DNA from: Sacculina carcini
Lineage: Eukaryota > Arthropoda > Thecostraca > Sacculinidae
NCBI GenBank assembly: GCA_916048095.2
Contig: OU696572.1
Span: 10,317,376-10,381,375, forward strand
DNA length: 64,000 nt
Direction of reading: 5' to 3'
Part shown: positions 33,737 to 48,263 of the stretch, piece after piece
How positions within the stretch are numbered: the stretch's first letter is position 1
How the letters are laid out: every line of letters starts with the position of its first letter
Program-made: the position numbers and the translations under genes
Notes under the pieces: model-generated
What the model saw: only the letters and a program-made list of their open reading frames with translations
Told to the model about the DNA's origin: nothing
The model's database searches: none

Positions 33737-34058
33737 AGGTTAAGAGGTTAAATGCCTAAGTGGCAGCTGCTACACGGGAAAAAGTCGAAGCTTGATGAAC
33801 ACACACATGTGTCCCGTGCAGCTCGCTGTCACCGCAGAACTAACGCTCTCCACGTTATGGCGCCACAAGGACGGAAGACGTATTAGAGAGGGTCACCTCC
33901 CCAGAATACATGACACAACACATGACTGATATCTGGTACCATCATTTTAGGGGCTGTGGGATTGAAGAATTCGCCCAAGAAATTCTGCTCCGCCGGGTTT
34001 CGAACCACAGACCTCCCGCTTGTGAGGCGGGTGTGCTAACAACTACACCACGGAGTCC
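33737..34058 (-). mobile_element. tRNA-Val-derived SINE, copy 2 (full length)
   Basis: The head is at the right end (GGACTCCGTGGTGTAGTTGT in reverse), with anticodon-loop CTCACAA and B box GGTTCGAAACCCGGCGGAGC. The body is shared with the other copies. The tail is AGCAGCTGCCACTTAGGCAT then TTTAACC. About 322 bases, essentially full length. Confidence 0.88.
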
Positions 34059-34109
34059 ACAATATTAGCCAATTCGACCCGAAGGGCTGAATTGATGGTC
34101 AAAATCGCA

Positions 34110-34770
34110 GACGCTGATTGCAAATTGTCTAAATGTCTGTTTGTACCCTATCTCCTCCTAAACCACTGGACCGATTCTGATGAAACTTGGTCCCTAAAAG
34201 GGGAAAATGGATGCAAGAAGGTCACAGGCTAGGTTTTGTTGACCTCCGAGGTCATTTTCAAGGTCATTGAGGTCATTTGTGTCTGTTTACCCTATCTCCT
34301 CCTAAACCACTGGACCGATTTTGATGAAACGTGGTCCCTAGGGGTAAAATGGATTCAAGAAGGTCATAGGCTAGGTTTTGTTGACCTCCGAGGTCATTTT
34401 CAAGGTCATTGAGGTCATTTGTGTCTGTTCACCCTATCTCCTCCTAAACCACTGGACCGATTTTGATGAAACTTGGTCCCTAGGGGTAAAATGGATTCAA
34501 GAAGGTCATAGGCTAGGTTTTGTTGACCTCCGAGGTCATTGAGGTCATTTGTGTCTGTTTACCCTATCTCCCCCTAAACCACTGGACCGATTTTTATGGA
34601 ACTTGGTCCCTAGGGGTAAAATGGATTCAAGAAGGTCATAGGCTAGGTTTTGTTGACCTCCGAGGTCATTGAGGTCATTTGTGTCTGTTCACCCTATCTC
34701 CTCCTAAACCACTGGACCGATTTTGATGAAACTTGGTCCCTAGGGGTAAAATGGATGCAAGGTCATGGAT
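34110..34770. repeat. 130-144 base minisatellite, five copies
   Basis: ACCCTATCTCCTCCTAAACC starts units at 34145, 34289, 34431, 34561 and 34691, giving periods of 144, 142, 130 and 130. The shorter units lack one CATTTTCAAGGT segment. Each unit also has ACTGGACCGATTTTGATGAA and GGTCATAGGCTAGG. Copies are very similar. The array begins about 50 bases from SINE copy 2. Confidence 0.93.
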
Positions 34771-35207
34771 GGATGGATGTTTGTCGATGGATTTTTCGTC
34801 GTTCCCGTTTTCCGCCAAACGCTGCCGCCGTCTATCTTTGTTTTGTCGGCGGCAGCTCGCATCTCGCATTCACAACAATCTTCAAAAGGAATCTTCGAAG
34901 AAGGAAGAAACAAAACAAATTAAAAAGAGACAGTCATCTCCCCCCGCCGGCCTCATCCCGCGGATTCGGCATCATCCCGATCCCCCATCAGCGAGTCAAG
35001 CGTGAGGACGAAGAATGCGTACCACCTCTTCTACGTCAAGAAATGATCACTAACTAGGGGTTGAGTGTGTGTCGGGTTGAGTTTGTGTGTGAGGTACTAG
35101 ACAATAAAAGCATTATAACTTATTGCTATGTGTATCTTCTGGTCCCAAATTATTTCATCATTTTGCTTGTTCTTTACCCTCTTATGTAATCTGTCCATAA
35201 TGTGTAG
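34771..35207. other. Stretch after the minisatellite; possible element remnant
   Basis: A plus-strand frame continues out of the minisatellite to 35057. It has basic Lys/Arg residues (FKRNLRRRKKQNKLKRD) and a Pro-rich segment. Because it starts inside tandem DNA and has no recognised domain I do not call it a gene. It may be the end of the transposon from which the minisatellite arose. Confidence 0.35.
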
Positions 35208-35352
35208 TTGGTTCAGGATATCAAGGCCGAATTGGGGGTATGCAGCTTTGGATCTGGTTTGTGGTCAGACAAAGCTGCACGTCTACTTAATCGACTGAAT
35301 TATAAACAATTGACTATTGACGGAGTTTTGACTGAATTATTGAATATTTTGC
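35208..35352 (+). CDS. Candidate exon on the plus strand, unrecognised
   Basis: After ATGTGTAG the frame reads VQDIKAELGVCSFGSGLWSD, then KAARLLNRLNYKQLTIDGVL, up to a possible donor TTTTGC|GTAAAT. The composition is balanced and protein-like, unlike the CA-repeat frames nearby. The acceptor lacks a strong pyrimidine tract. I do not recognise a family. It could be an exon of a gene on the strand opposite the RhoGEF, or part of a retroelement. Confidence 0.3.
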
Positions 35353-35405
35353 GTAAATTAGTATGCGTGATTATACGTGCACGTGTATGTATTGCATTGT
35401 ATTAG

Positions 35406-36089
35406 CAATTAGATTAAACTCAGACAACACACGCCGATTACCATAACATTTATATTTAATCACATTCAATAACACTGCATGTATGCTGGAAAATATCACA
35501 TGAATGAATGAACGAATGAATAAATGAATTAATTAACAATTAATAAGTGAATGAATTTATTAATTAAAGATTAAAGAACAAGGCTGGGAACAAGTCGCAT
35601 TCTATGGAAGATTGTTTATGTTGAAACAGAACGCACACATACACACATACACACACACACACATATGTGCAGAGTGTGGTTTAATAACAGATTTCAACAC
35701 AATCAGCGAAACTCAACCGGTTTTTGGTGAAGAAAACTTATGGTCGAGAATTACTTGAATTCCTATCGAAGACTGGTGGTATGACACAGGAAAGAATAGG
35801 CCTTACATAGGCAAAAACTAAATTTCCCCCTTTAGACGTAGTCGAGTAGAAATAAAAACCAACAAAGAATACGAAAAAAGATAGAAAAACGATGTTCCCA
35901 TAGACGTCTGACCACAATTTTGGGGTTTTCTCAATCCTTTAACTATTTATCAATCAATTGGAAAGCCGCCAGAGGATTCAATGAGACGACAACCTAAGCA
36001 CCAACATGATGTTCTCCTCCGTTTGACGTTGAAATGATATGCAATTTGCAGGTATTTGTGAATTCAAAACAGTTGATGCGTAAAGGGCT
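35406..36089. other. Non-coding, AT-rich; nothing recognised
   Basis: Contains GAATGAATGAAC-type short repeats (35505-35560) and a short CA run at 35637-35661. No gene seen. Confidence 0.4.
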
Positions 36090-36425
36090 TATATTGGCAA
36101 CTGGAGATGATGGCAGAAATTGGCTATATGACGTTGAAAATTGAATGCGCGGTGAAGTACGCGGTGAAATGTCTGGATTGCCTTACTGCAGGTACTGAAC
36201 CCCACACATTCCATACATGTGTCAAGTTCTATACAGTGGGCTACTGAGTGGACCGAGTTGCTTGCAGCACAGATATCAAGGTCAAGTGATGTGGCGTGAT
36301 TAGCTGCAGCCAATGATGACCAAGCAGAGCTTGACCTTACGAATCCTACGCTAGTGGATTAACCAAACCTCCGAACCCCTAAAACTGACTCACCACAGGG
36401 GTTCGACCGAACCCAGGTTAGGTCA
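36090..36425 (-). mobile_element. Repeat family E, reverse copy
   Basis: It shares, in reverse complement, CTTGACGTCAAGCTCTGCTTGG-like, CATCATTGGCTGCAG, GCTGCAAGCAACTCGGTCCA and GAACCTGGGTTCGGTCGAAC-type sequence with 39544-39877. The other copy has hAT-like ends. Confidence 0.65.
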
Positions 36426-36639
36426 TATCATGCTGTAGCAGAACCAACAGAGAATATGCAGCAATATAAAATATATCCAATTAATAGGCAATGTTCGACT
36501 GCCCAAAACAGCAAAAATCACATTGGTACATTTAAGCGTGCCAGTGGGACTGACTGGAAGTTACCAATATCCATTCAACGTTGGATTGATAGCAGTTAAT
36601 GTGGATGAGATTCTCATGAGATCTTGATTAGTTAAGATG

Positions 36640-36735
36640 ATAGCACAAATACCTTTCCGGAAAAATAAAGTGAACGTCCCGAAAAGACCACAAAAGTGAG
36701 CCGGGAATTAAACATGAAAATAGCTGCAGGTGATG
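36640..36735 (+). repeat. Dispersed repeat, pair with 37876-37990
   Basis: AAGATGATAGCACAAATACC and CTTTCCGGAAAAATAAAGTG with the following 60 bases recur in diverged form at 37876-37990, ending in a TCTAGAA phrase in both. Confidence 0.7.
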
Positions 36736-36751
36736 AATCCTCTAGAACAGA

Positions 36752-37022
36752 ACTTCCCCAACCGGTGGGTCACGACCCTTAAGGAGACCGCGAGGCCAAT
36801 TCAGGGGGTCCTGAAAGCCGCCTGAACAAATTTGCAACTGTCAAAATTTGCACAAAATTCCCTTTTATGAACACCTTACGTATTTTCGAATATATTCAAT
36901 AACGATGACATTAGAGTATTGAATGTGATAAGAATTCAATATAAAGGTGCTTTTCCAAATTCTATTACTTTTACTGGGGTATCATGGAGGCTGGGGGTCG
37001 CGGAGCGAAAAGGATTGGGAAA
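36752..37022 (+). mobile_element. Repeat family F (hAT-like MITE), copy 1
   Basis: It begins CCCAACCGGTGGGTCACGAC and ends GGGGGTCGCGGAGCGAAAAG then GGATTGGGAA. The same start and end occur at 48517-48824. No coding capacity. Confidence 0.7.
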
Positions 37023-37314
37023 CCTAGAAGATGTAACCCTTCTCTAGAAGATGAGAACTTCTGGTTTCATGCATTGCATCCAATTAGGCGTCCTAGTTTA
37101 GAGGAAATCCTGCTCTGGAGGAAACCTAGCGAGGAATCCTTGCACTGCCGCTCGAGGCATTTGTTATACTTGATGAGTCCCAAAGCCAGTTGACGCACTC
37201 GGTTGATGACGTAACCGAAGAGATTTTCCTGGGGCACATACCCGCTATTTTGAATTGTTACACACGAAGCTTATGTACTAGGGTTTGTTTGGATTAGGGT
37301 GGGATTGTTATCGG

Positions 37315-37512
37315 ATGATGGTTTATTATTTATTGTTATTTATTCATTATTTTCTTTCCAACTCTCTTTCTAGACTTTTTTCTCTTCGAACTCTCTTTCT
37401 CTCTTAATCTTTTGGGCGCTTCCGGTACATGGGGCCACCTTAGGGTGGTAATAGTGCTAGCACTCTTCCCATGCTACTGGATTTGCCTGTAATTAATAAT
37501 AATGATAATAAT
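37315..37512 (+). mobile_element. LINE-like 3' end, type 2
   Basis: CTTTTGGGCGCTTCCGGTAC, ATGGGGCCACCTTAGGG and CACTCTTCCCATGCTACTGG followed by TAATAATAATGATAATAAT. The same block occurs at 53230-53345. It looks like the 3' end of a non-LTR element with a trinucleotide tail. Confidence 0.6.
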
Positions 37513-39543
37513 ACTAATACGAAACAACATTCCTGACAAAAAAGTTCGCTTCTCTGACAGCTATAGATGTTATCCCATCAGACGCCAAGCCCAATCGATC
37601 GATGACCATCGATGTATCGGAAAAAACTGCATTTATTAAGGACATTGAAACATTAAAACAACGGTTATATATATGCAAGAATACCTATATGAAACTCATC
37701 AGATCATTGTTGGTCGAATATCGTGTGCCGATTCAGAACATTAGGCTCAATTAATTTTTTATCTAAAATATCGGGATATTGGCAAACCATCATGCAATAG
37801 TCGTAAACACTGAATTAATTCAACAATACGTGTTGGACTCAATCGAACTGAAACGATGTGGCTAAGATGAGATGGGGGGTTAAGATGAAAGCACAAATAT
37901 CTTTCCGGAAAAACAAAGTGAAAGTACCGAAAAACCAGCAGCAGTGAAAATTAAATATGAAAATATCTGTAGGTGGTGAACCATCTAGAAAAATGGAGGA
38001 CATACGTATGTACCATCACTCCAACTCACAAACAGAAAAGACAACACAACCACATCTCCAAAAGACAAGAGACAAATGAAACCTTTCCAAGTGGATACTC
38101 AAAAAAACCTCACAAGCCTTTCCAAGTGGAAACTCACACAGTAGAAGAACGACATTATCGCTATCAATGGATTTTCGGCGCCCGTCGTCACATTGAGCGA
38201 CACCAGAATTTCTGACCGACGAGCGAATCCGCGATAGGCGGTAGGCACTCTTGTCGGTGTTCGAAGCCAGCACCATAAATGATTGCACACAGTAGAAATG
38301 GAGACGAACAAAACCCACGCAAAATCGCCACACTCAATTTTGTGACACTTGGAAAAATCACACACAATCACAATCACACACACACCGAACGCATACGAAA
38401 GCACAGAGAAAGCGAGTGCGTTATTCACAGACGACACGCATTACCGCAAACCACACCGCGACACACGCACAAACTACCACACATGTACACAGCACACAGA
38501 AACACAGACAGAATGGAGCGCACGATGTACACACTACGGTCTGCGACTCAATACACTAACACTGCGCATGCGCAGACCTGGTTCACTCAACCGATCACGG
38601 GAATTGGGGATGGGAGCTGGAGGGTAGAGGGGGTGGGGCGTTACTGGAACTTATCCCACGCAAGACTGCGACGTTCACACGGTAACACACGAATGCAGGT
38701 GAGATCATGATGATGCGGAATTAGCAGCCTTGACCGCCGTGGGACTTTTTAGGACCATATTGGGACTAAACACGTTAAATCTAATGGACTCGAGTGGGAC
38801 TAAACAGGACTATTTAAAAATGCATCATACGAGATAATAAAAATAACTATTTGGATAGTGCAATGCCAATATAACCTAAAATAATGCCAATATAACCTAA
38901 AATAATATAATGCTATATATGCTAATATAATGCCAATATAACCTAAAATAATATTGCAATTTTACATTCAGTCCTGCTACAAAATTATATGTTTATATTG
39001 AGTAATGTTGTGTTGCCGATACAAAAAAAACACGTTCTGTTTTCTATGAAAATTAACCCATCACATCAACTATGTGATATCACAAATACCTGGATTAATT
39101 ACAATCAGTAGGTACACGTGGTTGTGAACGGACGTTGACCTTCAAAATGAGATTTTTTGAGACACCACGCACTTTGGTAACAGCCAGTCTACACTTGTGT
39201 TTACAAGACTCAACTCAGGTGTTCGCAAATGTTTGGGCTTTGGGCAGACCGCAACATCAGAGGCATACTTGCACTTAGATTATTGAAAACGGTCGCTCAC
39301 AAATGTCCTCAGAGCTCGAGAAATTTCTATAATTATCAACACAGATAGCATAAATGTCTTTGAATTATTGTCCAGTGATATTAGAGCAATGAGATCAAAT
39401 CTGGCCCAATATAAGCTAGTGCAATAGAAGTACACATCTTTTCGCTCGATAGTCGTATTTGTAACGAATGGGAATTACTTTGGAGTTTTGTTCTTATATT
39501 GTTGTCGTGTGTTTCTCATTTATATACTCTTCATCCATTATCC
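37513..39543. other. Non-coding stretch with short repeats
   Basis: It contains the family partner at 37876-37990 and CA-rich DNA at 38355-38530. It also has GTGGGACTTTTTAGGACCAT-like repeats (38740-38815) and CCAATATAACCTAAAATAAT repeats (38868-38950). No gene recognised. Confidence 0.45.
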
Positions 39544-39877
39544 CAGTGGTTCTCAACCTGGGTTCGATAGAATCCCTGGGGCTCGGTGAGTCAGTTTCCG
39601 AGGTTCGGAGGTTTGGTTCACCCACTAGCGTATGATTCTTGACGTCAAGCTCTGCTTGGTCATCATTGGCTGCAGTTAATCACGCCACATCGCTTGGTCT
39701 TGATATATGTGCTGCAAGCAACTCGGTCCACTCAGTAGTAGCCTACTTGTGTGACTGTCTTAATCGTACGTGATTTGTTATTCTTTCTTATAATAGTACT
39801 TCAAACACGAAATGCTCGTTGAAAGCATGTATGGAACTTGTGAGACTCAGTAGCTTGAATAACGTTGAGAAGCACTG
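39544..39877 (+). mobile_element. Repeat family E, hAT-type ends
   Basis: It begins CAGTGGTTCTCAACCTGGG and ends AACGTTGAGAAGCACTG. The flanks CATTATCC and CATTTTTC match at 6 of 8 bases. Partner copy in reverse at 36090-36425. Confidence 0.7.
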
Positions 39878-40146
39878 CATTTTTCTGATAGCCAATACAC
39901 AATTGTTGATAGTCACGGCTTATGCTATGCGGTTGATGACGCATAAAATTTGCTGCCGTTAGTTCCTCGTAGGTGCTCAGTCGCTTGTTTACGGCTTGTG
40001 TAGCGTTCGCAGAACGAACAAATTATCCGCATTTCTTTGACAGGTGCACTGGCTGCTGACTCACTCTTTAGTCTTTAGACGTTAGAGCAGTTCGCTGAAC
40101 ACACGGTTATACACGAAACACCAATGCAATCATCGAGGTCGCGTGG

Positions 40147-40478
40147 TTAAAGGTTAAATGCCCAAGTGACAGCTGCTACACGGGAAGAAGCCGAAACTTA
40201 TGAACACACAGGTGTGTTCCGTGCAGCTCGCTGCCACCGCAGAACCAACCCTCTCCACGCTATGGCGCCACAACAACGTAAGACTTATTAGAGAGGGTCA
40301 CCTTCCCAGAATGCATGGCACAACACATGACTGATATCTGTTACCATCATTTTCTGCTGGGTGGACAGGGGCTGTGGGATTGTAGAATTCGCCCAATGAA
40401 AATCTGTTCCGCCGGGTTTCGAACCACGGACCTCCCGCTTGTGAGGCGGGTGTGCTAACAACTGCACCACGGAGTCCA
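40147..40478 (-). mobile_element. tRNA-Val-derived SINE, copy 3 (full length)
   Basis: Tail to head on the plus strand: TTAAAGGTTAAATGCCCAAG at the left, tRNA-like head ending GGACTCCGTGGTGCAGTTGT (reverse) at the right. Anticodon loop CTCACAA and B box GGTTCGAAACCCGG are intact. Very similar to copy 2 over the whole length. Confidence 0.88.
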
Positions 40479-40858
40479 CAAAAGCAGCGTGGCTAAGCAG
40501 CGTTTAAAGCTGTGTTTTTGCATTGCTGTTGCTTCCGAATGCATTGTAAATGGAAGAGATACAGAAAGAGAGATAGAGTGAGATATATTTTGAAACAAAA
40601 CTATACATTTTGGACCGAACTTGAAAACGTCAGTGTCGTCGGTGGCGGGAGTGTGGTGGAGAGGATTGGTAGCTTGGCAAGAATGGGGGAACGACTGCAA
40701 CAATAAGGAGTGATAATCCACCTGGGTTCGCTCCTGTTGCAGTCGTTTGGTGATTGAATTGAAAAAATAGGACCGAACTTTGCCTACATCTTCAGACAAG
40801 ACAGATAGAAGGTAGATAGTATTGCTAGTCTTCGTGGTAGTCGTTGTGGATCCTCCCC

Positions 40859-41220
40859 TCAGCAGATATGTGCCCAGAGGACCCGCAGCCCTTCTTTGGA
40901 CCAACCTAGTCGATGCGCCCAGGCGACCAGCAGACCGGCCACCTCAACCGGACGTCGCCACAGATCTTCCAACTGAAGACCCGTGGGCATGTCAGGGCAG
41001 TGAAGCAAATACGGTGTGTTGTATAAGAATGATGTGTGACGGCGTGTTCTTGTTCCACTACATATCTGACACGTCCAGAGTGCCGGATTCTCCTCGACGT
41101 CACAGGCGAGGCAGATGAGGTCCGCCGGCCACACTCCGCGACGCGCAGGACTTGATCGGATCGGACGCGGATCCTCTCAGGGTCTGCTGAAGTCCGATCG
41201 CGTGCAGGCCGGGAACGTTC
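40859..41220 (-). pseudogene. Possible LINE reverse-transcriptase C-terminal fragment
   Basis: A minus-strand frame (40859-41134) shows Cys pairs (CLAC, CQIC), then LHCPDM and LEDLWRRPVEVAGLLVAWAH. A Cys/His cluster followed by an LW..P.EVA..L motif resembles the C-terminal ends of some non-LTR retrotransposon proteins. Nearby frames (to 41259) suggest a frameshift. There is no reverse-transcriptase core motif, so this is at best a fragment. Confidence 0.35.
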
Positions 41221-41337
41221 AGAGCTAGAATTGTTACTTATGGTCACCTTCGTTGTCAAAGTTGATCACTTTTTCACTGTGAAGCGAGTTGTGCTATTCT
41301 GCTATTCAAAAATTCTGCTTTTTCGCAGTACTCAACA

Positions 41338-41575
41338 ATGGCGGATCCAGAGTGCAATTTTGGGGGGGCTGAATTTTGGGGGCGATCATTCATGCACATG
41401 CATCATTATGCAACGTCTTTGCGATAATGCTTATATCAACAAATTCTACCAAAAAATAGTACTTCTCCTTGATCTAATTGATTGAAACTGTTGCTTATGA
41501 GGAGTTGATGGAATCTTTGGGGGGTCAGCTTCTTCTTTGGGGGTCAGAGTCCCCCTCTGGGTGCGCCTGTGGCAC
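41338..41575 (+). mobile_element. Repeat family G, copy 1
   Basis: AATGGCGGATCCAGAGTGCA, GGGGGCGATCATTCATGCAC, ATCATTATGCAACGTCTTTG and GAGGAGTTGATGGAATC are shared with copies at 46.1, 46.6 and 47.5 kb. Ends of the GGCGGATCC/GGATCCGCC type suggest a MITE. Confidence 0.65.
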
Positions 41576-41894
41576 AGTACGTATAAAAATCTATATTCAC
41601 AAAAGAAAAAAAACCTGAATCTGAAGGTGTAATAATTCTCAACATTAATTTATATCAATAAAATTGATATAAAAAATGCAGCTATAAAAATACAACAATT
41701 GGTCGTTGATTTTGTAAAGTAAAGTTGATTTATTCACTATTTGGACTATTTTTGTTTTTAGCTGGATCCAGTTTTGTTTGTTTGTCAATATTATTCTCGT
41801 ATAGTATGCGTGTGCATTTACATACCCTCGTCCTATATTGGGCTATTCACTACGTTTGTGCGAACAATGCCAACGGCACACGTGTGAGCTCTGT

Positions 41895-42157
41895 TGTATG
41901 TATGTGTGTGTACGTGTATATGTGTGTGTACGTGTATATGTGTGTGTATGTGTGTCTCCCCTAGACACACATACACACACACACACACACATACAAACGA
42001 GGGGAAGGGAAGCAAGTGAACAGATGTTAGCCAGCGGACAAAACGAAACAGGGCCACTGCTACGTTTGACGATGGACTCACACCTGAACCAATGTCTGGC
42101 TAGTCCGAATTAACACGTGTACAATTGGGTGTAGCCGCATGTATGTGTGTGCGTCTG

Positions 42158-42200
<43 letters not shown>

Positions 42201-42205
42201 AAGTG
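41895..42205. repeat. TG/CA microsatellites
   Basis: GTGTGTACGTGTATATGTGT repeats at 41905-41955, CACACA at 41963-41992 and a (TG)n array at about 42142-42200. Confidence 0.9.
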
Positions 42206-42438
42206 GGGGTAGATTGTATAGGGTATAATGTGGACGCAAACAATGCAATATTATATGTTATATTATATTGCAACAACATTGCAATATTGATAAATGATCT
42301 GTTTGTTGATGATCAAGGTGCATGGGGATTGCGGTCATGGAATTTATAACGTTCACACTACTCCAATTCCATCTAGTTCAATGGATTTTTGAAAGTAATA
42401 ATATTAAGATACCGTTGAAAATATACAATAAGAATGCA

Positions 42439-42612
42439 TAAGAATGCATGACACAACTCATGACTGATATCTGATAATATCATTTACTGCTGGGTGGACA
42501 GGGGATGTTGGATTATAGAATTCGTCCAAAAAAATTATCCTCCGCCGGGCTGCGAACCACGGACCTGTCGCTTGTGAGGCGGGTGTGCTACCAGTACACT
42601 ACACTGAGTCCA
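42439..42612 (-). mobile_element. tRNA-Val-derived SINE, copy 4 (3'-truncated)
   Basis: The tRNA-like head at the right end and the GATATCTGATAATATCATTT body are present. The tail seen in copies 2 and 3 is missing. Confidence 0.8.
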
Positions 42613-42832
42613 CAGTTTAGTTATTGCAATACAGAAACGAGGTAACACATTTTCTCGTAATGCAGCATGATCGAGTCTTCGGCGATTAAATCGGCTCCCC
42701 TCACTGTATTACAGAGGCTAGACATCCTACAGAACTAATTCTTTCAAAGGCGGATGAGCTATCTTTTAGCCAACACCCATCTATCAATGATATGCCATTC
42801 ATGCTTTCTTTGAGGGCTTTATTATTCTAGAT

Positions 42833-45376
<2,544 letters not shown>

Positions 45377-45384
45377 TTCTAGAT

Positions 45385-46090
45385 AGTGAGTTGTAAACAT
45401 TTCTCGCAGTAGCGGCGCCAGGATTTTTCTAATAGGGGCTGTGGCGGCTAAGGAAAAAGATGTGGGGTTTGGCGAAACTACACTCGATGAAGATGTAGTG
45501 CGCCACGTGGAATTACGCCGCGCACAACATCGCCGAGTCTAGCTGCACGCCTATTCGTTTGTATGTCTGTATGTCGTGTTTGTCTTTGTCACTGCGTGTG
45601 TTGTTGGATCATGTGTGTGCTTGAGCAATTGTATGTTTGTATGCTTGTGTGTGACCTGTTGTGTGACCTGTGTCAAATACAGTCGGTCCAAAGAACTCGC
45701 ACTGCTTGCATGTGACGCTTCGTGGCGAGCCAAACGCCACAAAGAACTACACTCGAAATGTTCATGGCCAGGATTTGGGGGCCCAAAGGGACTTGAAGCT
45801 TGGATGCGGTGGAATATATGTGAATACTGGCAATTCTCTCAAACATCGCCTCGCCATTGAAACTGGAGTGTAAATATTTCTAAAAAAACAACAACATTCT
45901 TTTCAAATTTGATTTATTCGTTCAACCAAACACAATGTGGAATTTCCTATTCACTGTGTGTGATTCACTTGATTTGACACATTTCATATTGCATCGGTTG
46001 CACATTACCGGATGTCATTGCTTGTGAACTGTGCCAGCTCATTGAATCGATGAGGTTTGATATTGAAATATTGATCAATCAGTTGAAAAC
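45385..46090. other. Non-coding; fragments of repeat family H
   Basis: AGTAGCGGCGCCAGGATTTT (45411-45430) and GGCTAAGGAAAAAGATGTGG, then ATGTTCATGGCCAGGATTTG at about 45757, correspond to pieces of family H (48264-48472, in reverse). No gene recognised. Confidence 0.5.
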
Positions 46091-46258
46091 ACCGGCGGAT
46101 CTAGAAAGGGGGTTCAGGGGGCTGAAGCCCCCCCCGAAATGTTTCTCTAAAGACGTTGCATAATGATGCATGTACATGACTGATCGCCCCCAAATTTCAG
46201 CCCCCACCAAATTATCTCAGACCCTCCCAAAATTGCACTCTGGATCCGCCGCTGGTTG
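46091..46258 (-). mobile_element. Repeat family G, copy 2 (short, internally deleted)
   Basis: The ends CCGGCGGATCTAGAAAGGGG and CACTCTGGATCCGCCGCTGG are inverted. The interior has GACGTTGCATAATGATGCAT, as in the other copies. Confidence 0.7.
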
Positions 46259-46534
46259 AAAAGAGAAAATAATGATTGAAAAAACTACAGACATGATGTC
46301 ATTTTGCCATTCACTGTTGAATATTTTGTTTGTCTTTGCACAATCCGTATCTTACAGTGCGACTAAATTTGTAATACATTACTTTTCATACATTACATAT
46401 TTCAATTTAAACACTGTATTTAAAGTATTTAAAGTATGTATGAGTGACTAGGTAGCGTGTGAAGGTCATGACTTGGGGCATTTTTCTAATTATATATACA
46501 CACATTTACACACATAATAATGTACGAATAAAAT

Positions 46535-46682
46535 TTGCGATAATGCTTATATATACAAATTATAAACAAATTTATTTTTGTTTATCTCTTTTACTGAAGC
46601 TCTTGGTTATGAGGAGTTGATGGAAACATTTTTTGGGGGGAGTTTCAGTCCACTAAGCTCCCCTCTCTGGATCCGCCGCTAC
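46535..46682 (+). mobile_element. Repeat family G, copy 3 (fragment)
   Basis: TTGCGATAATGCTTATATAT, TGGTTATGAGGAGTTGATGG and the terminal CTCTCTGGATCCGCCGCTAC match copy 1. Confidence 0.7.
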
Positions 46683-47476
46683 GGTTAAAAAACTCAGTTT
46701 AATTAATGTAAAGTTAAATTACGCTGGGAAAATGAATAATATATTAGCAAAGAAATATATTATTATAATTACTGGTAATTTTTGGGCGTACCAGCTGGCT
46801 GTTATATGACACCCAGTGAATATCAAATTTATATTATTGATGTTATATCGATTAATATTCAATCAATATTAATCAATTCATATTAATATTAATCAATCAC
46901 CGATAATAAACTTCTTGTTTAAATATTAAGTTCAATTCAACTTGATATTAAAGTCTGTTTTTGACTGTTGTTGAGTCAGGAATGTTTAGATTACACTGCC
47001 GATGCGTTTTCGTGTTCATATAGATAGTATCGTGTCATCGACCGTTAACTATTAATCAAGTTATATCAGCTTGCATCCGTTTACACTGCCATAAGTCGCC
47101 CACGCTCATATTTCAATTTTGATCGACAACAGATACAACATGATTTAAGAGTGTATCAAGTAGAAGTCACCAATGTGGTATTAGGTAGGTAGTTATATTG
47201 TATTCGCCGACCAACACGGTTGATATACGCACAATTCTTGAATTAACATGGGACATTCGTACAACATTGCAGTTTATAGACAAAGAAACAATAGTAGGAC
47301 AAAACCTTGTGTTAGGAGCATTTGGGATATATGATGCCCATATGGAATTAAACACAATAAAATACTTGGGCGACAATAACAACAGGAAGTAACACAAAAA
47401 CAATGGATATGTACAATGTCCGATCGTAGCGCCATCTAGTGGTAAATTCTAAAAATTGTTCTGTAGAATTTGTTGA
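46683..47476. other. AT-rich non-coding stretch
   Basis: ATTAATATT-rich DNA at 46830-46900; otherwise unique-looking. A chance frame at 47198-47392 has no recognised motif. No gene called. Confidence 0.4.
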
Positions 47477-47601
47477 TATAAGCATTATCGCATTAAGACG
47501 GTTGCATAATGATGCAAGCACATGACTGATCGCCCCCAAGATTCAGCCGCCAAAAAATTAATTCAGCCCCTCCCAAAATTACACTCTGGAACCGCCACTG
47601 G
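47477..47601 (-). mobile_element. Repeat family G, copy 4 (fragment)
   Basis: GACGGTTGCATAATGATGCA, CATGACTGATCGCCCCCAAG and the terminal ACACTCTGGAACCGCCACTGG match copies 1 and 2. Confidence 0.7.
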
Positions 47602-47668
47602 TCCATTGGTTTGCAGTGGAAAAGCGAAGCTCAATGGAAGTAAGAAGTAAATGTGCACCCTTTGCGGT

Positions 47669-47767
47669 TAAAGGTTAAATGCCTAAGTGGCAGCTGCTAC
47701 ACGGGAAGAAGCCGAAGCTTATGAACACACAGGCGTGCCCCGTGCAGCTCGCTGCCACCGCAGAACC
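47669..47767 (-). mobile_element. tRNA-Val-derived SINE, copy 5 (tail only)
   Basis: TTAAAGGTTAAATGCCTAAG to GCAGCTCGCTGCCACCGCAG matches the tail half of copies 2 and 3. The tRNA-like head is missing, unlike ordinary 5' truncation of a complete copy seen elsewhere here. Confidence 0.8.
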
Positions 47768-47858
47768 ATCTACAATCTACAATCTACAATAAATCTACAA
47801 TAAATACAAATCTATTTTGTTTGAATGTGTAGAAGTATTACAGATGAAAACAGGGGTA

Positions 47859-48214
47859 TAGATTTGTGTCGAGGCTTGGGGGATGACAGCCATCATGCAT
47901 TAGTGTTCAAAGTTGGCTCAGTTGGTCAATTGCATGAGATCCTCAACCATTTTCGGCCTATTTAATTGCAGCTCACACACATACCTCAATGAAAAGTATA
48001 ATTTTTAATATATTTATAATTGCTTACGTTTTCGTGTATTGCTATTTTTTCTGCTATGCTGATTTTGATGACAATATGAGCTCAGTAAACTGAACTCGGC
48101 AGAATTCTCGGGGGGTATAAATATGCATATTCATATCCCCCGGGCAATTTGTCGAGGGGGGGGGGGGTGATATACCACTCATACCTCCCCCCCGGGATCT
48201 ACGCCCATGGAGGA
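47859..48214 (+). mobile_element. Repeat family I, copy 1
   Basis: ATGACAGCCATCATGCATTA, TGCTATGCTGATTTTGATGA and the terminal GATCTACGCCCATGG are shared with 54176-54530 (reverse) and 61899-62190. A run of 10 G or more lies near 48155. The ends, of ATGGGCGTAGAT type, are inverted in the better-preserved reverse copy. Confidence 0.7.
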
Positions 48215-48263
48215 AAATGCTTCACCGATAGTGAAACTGCTTCATTGGCGAACTGTTAGTTGC

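Noticed and set aside
34675..34869. Minus-strand frame in the minisatellite
   Set aside because: It arises from tandem units and has no independent support.
40288..40479. Minus-strand frame MDSVVQLLAHPPHKREVRGS as a gene
   Set aside because: It is the translated tRNA-like head of SINE copy 3.
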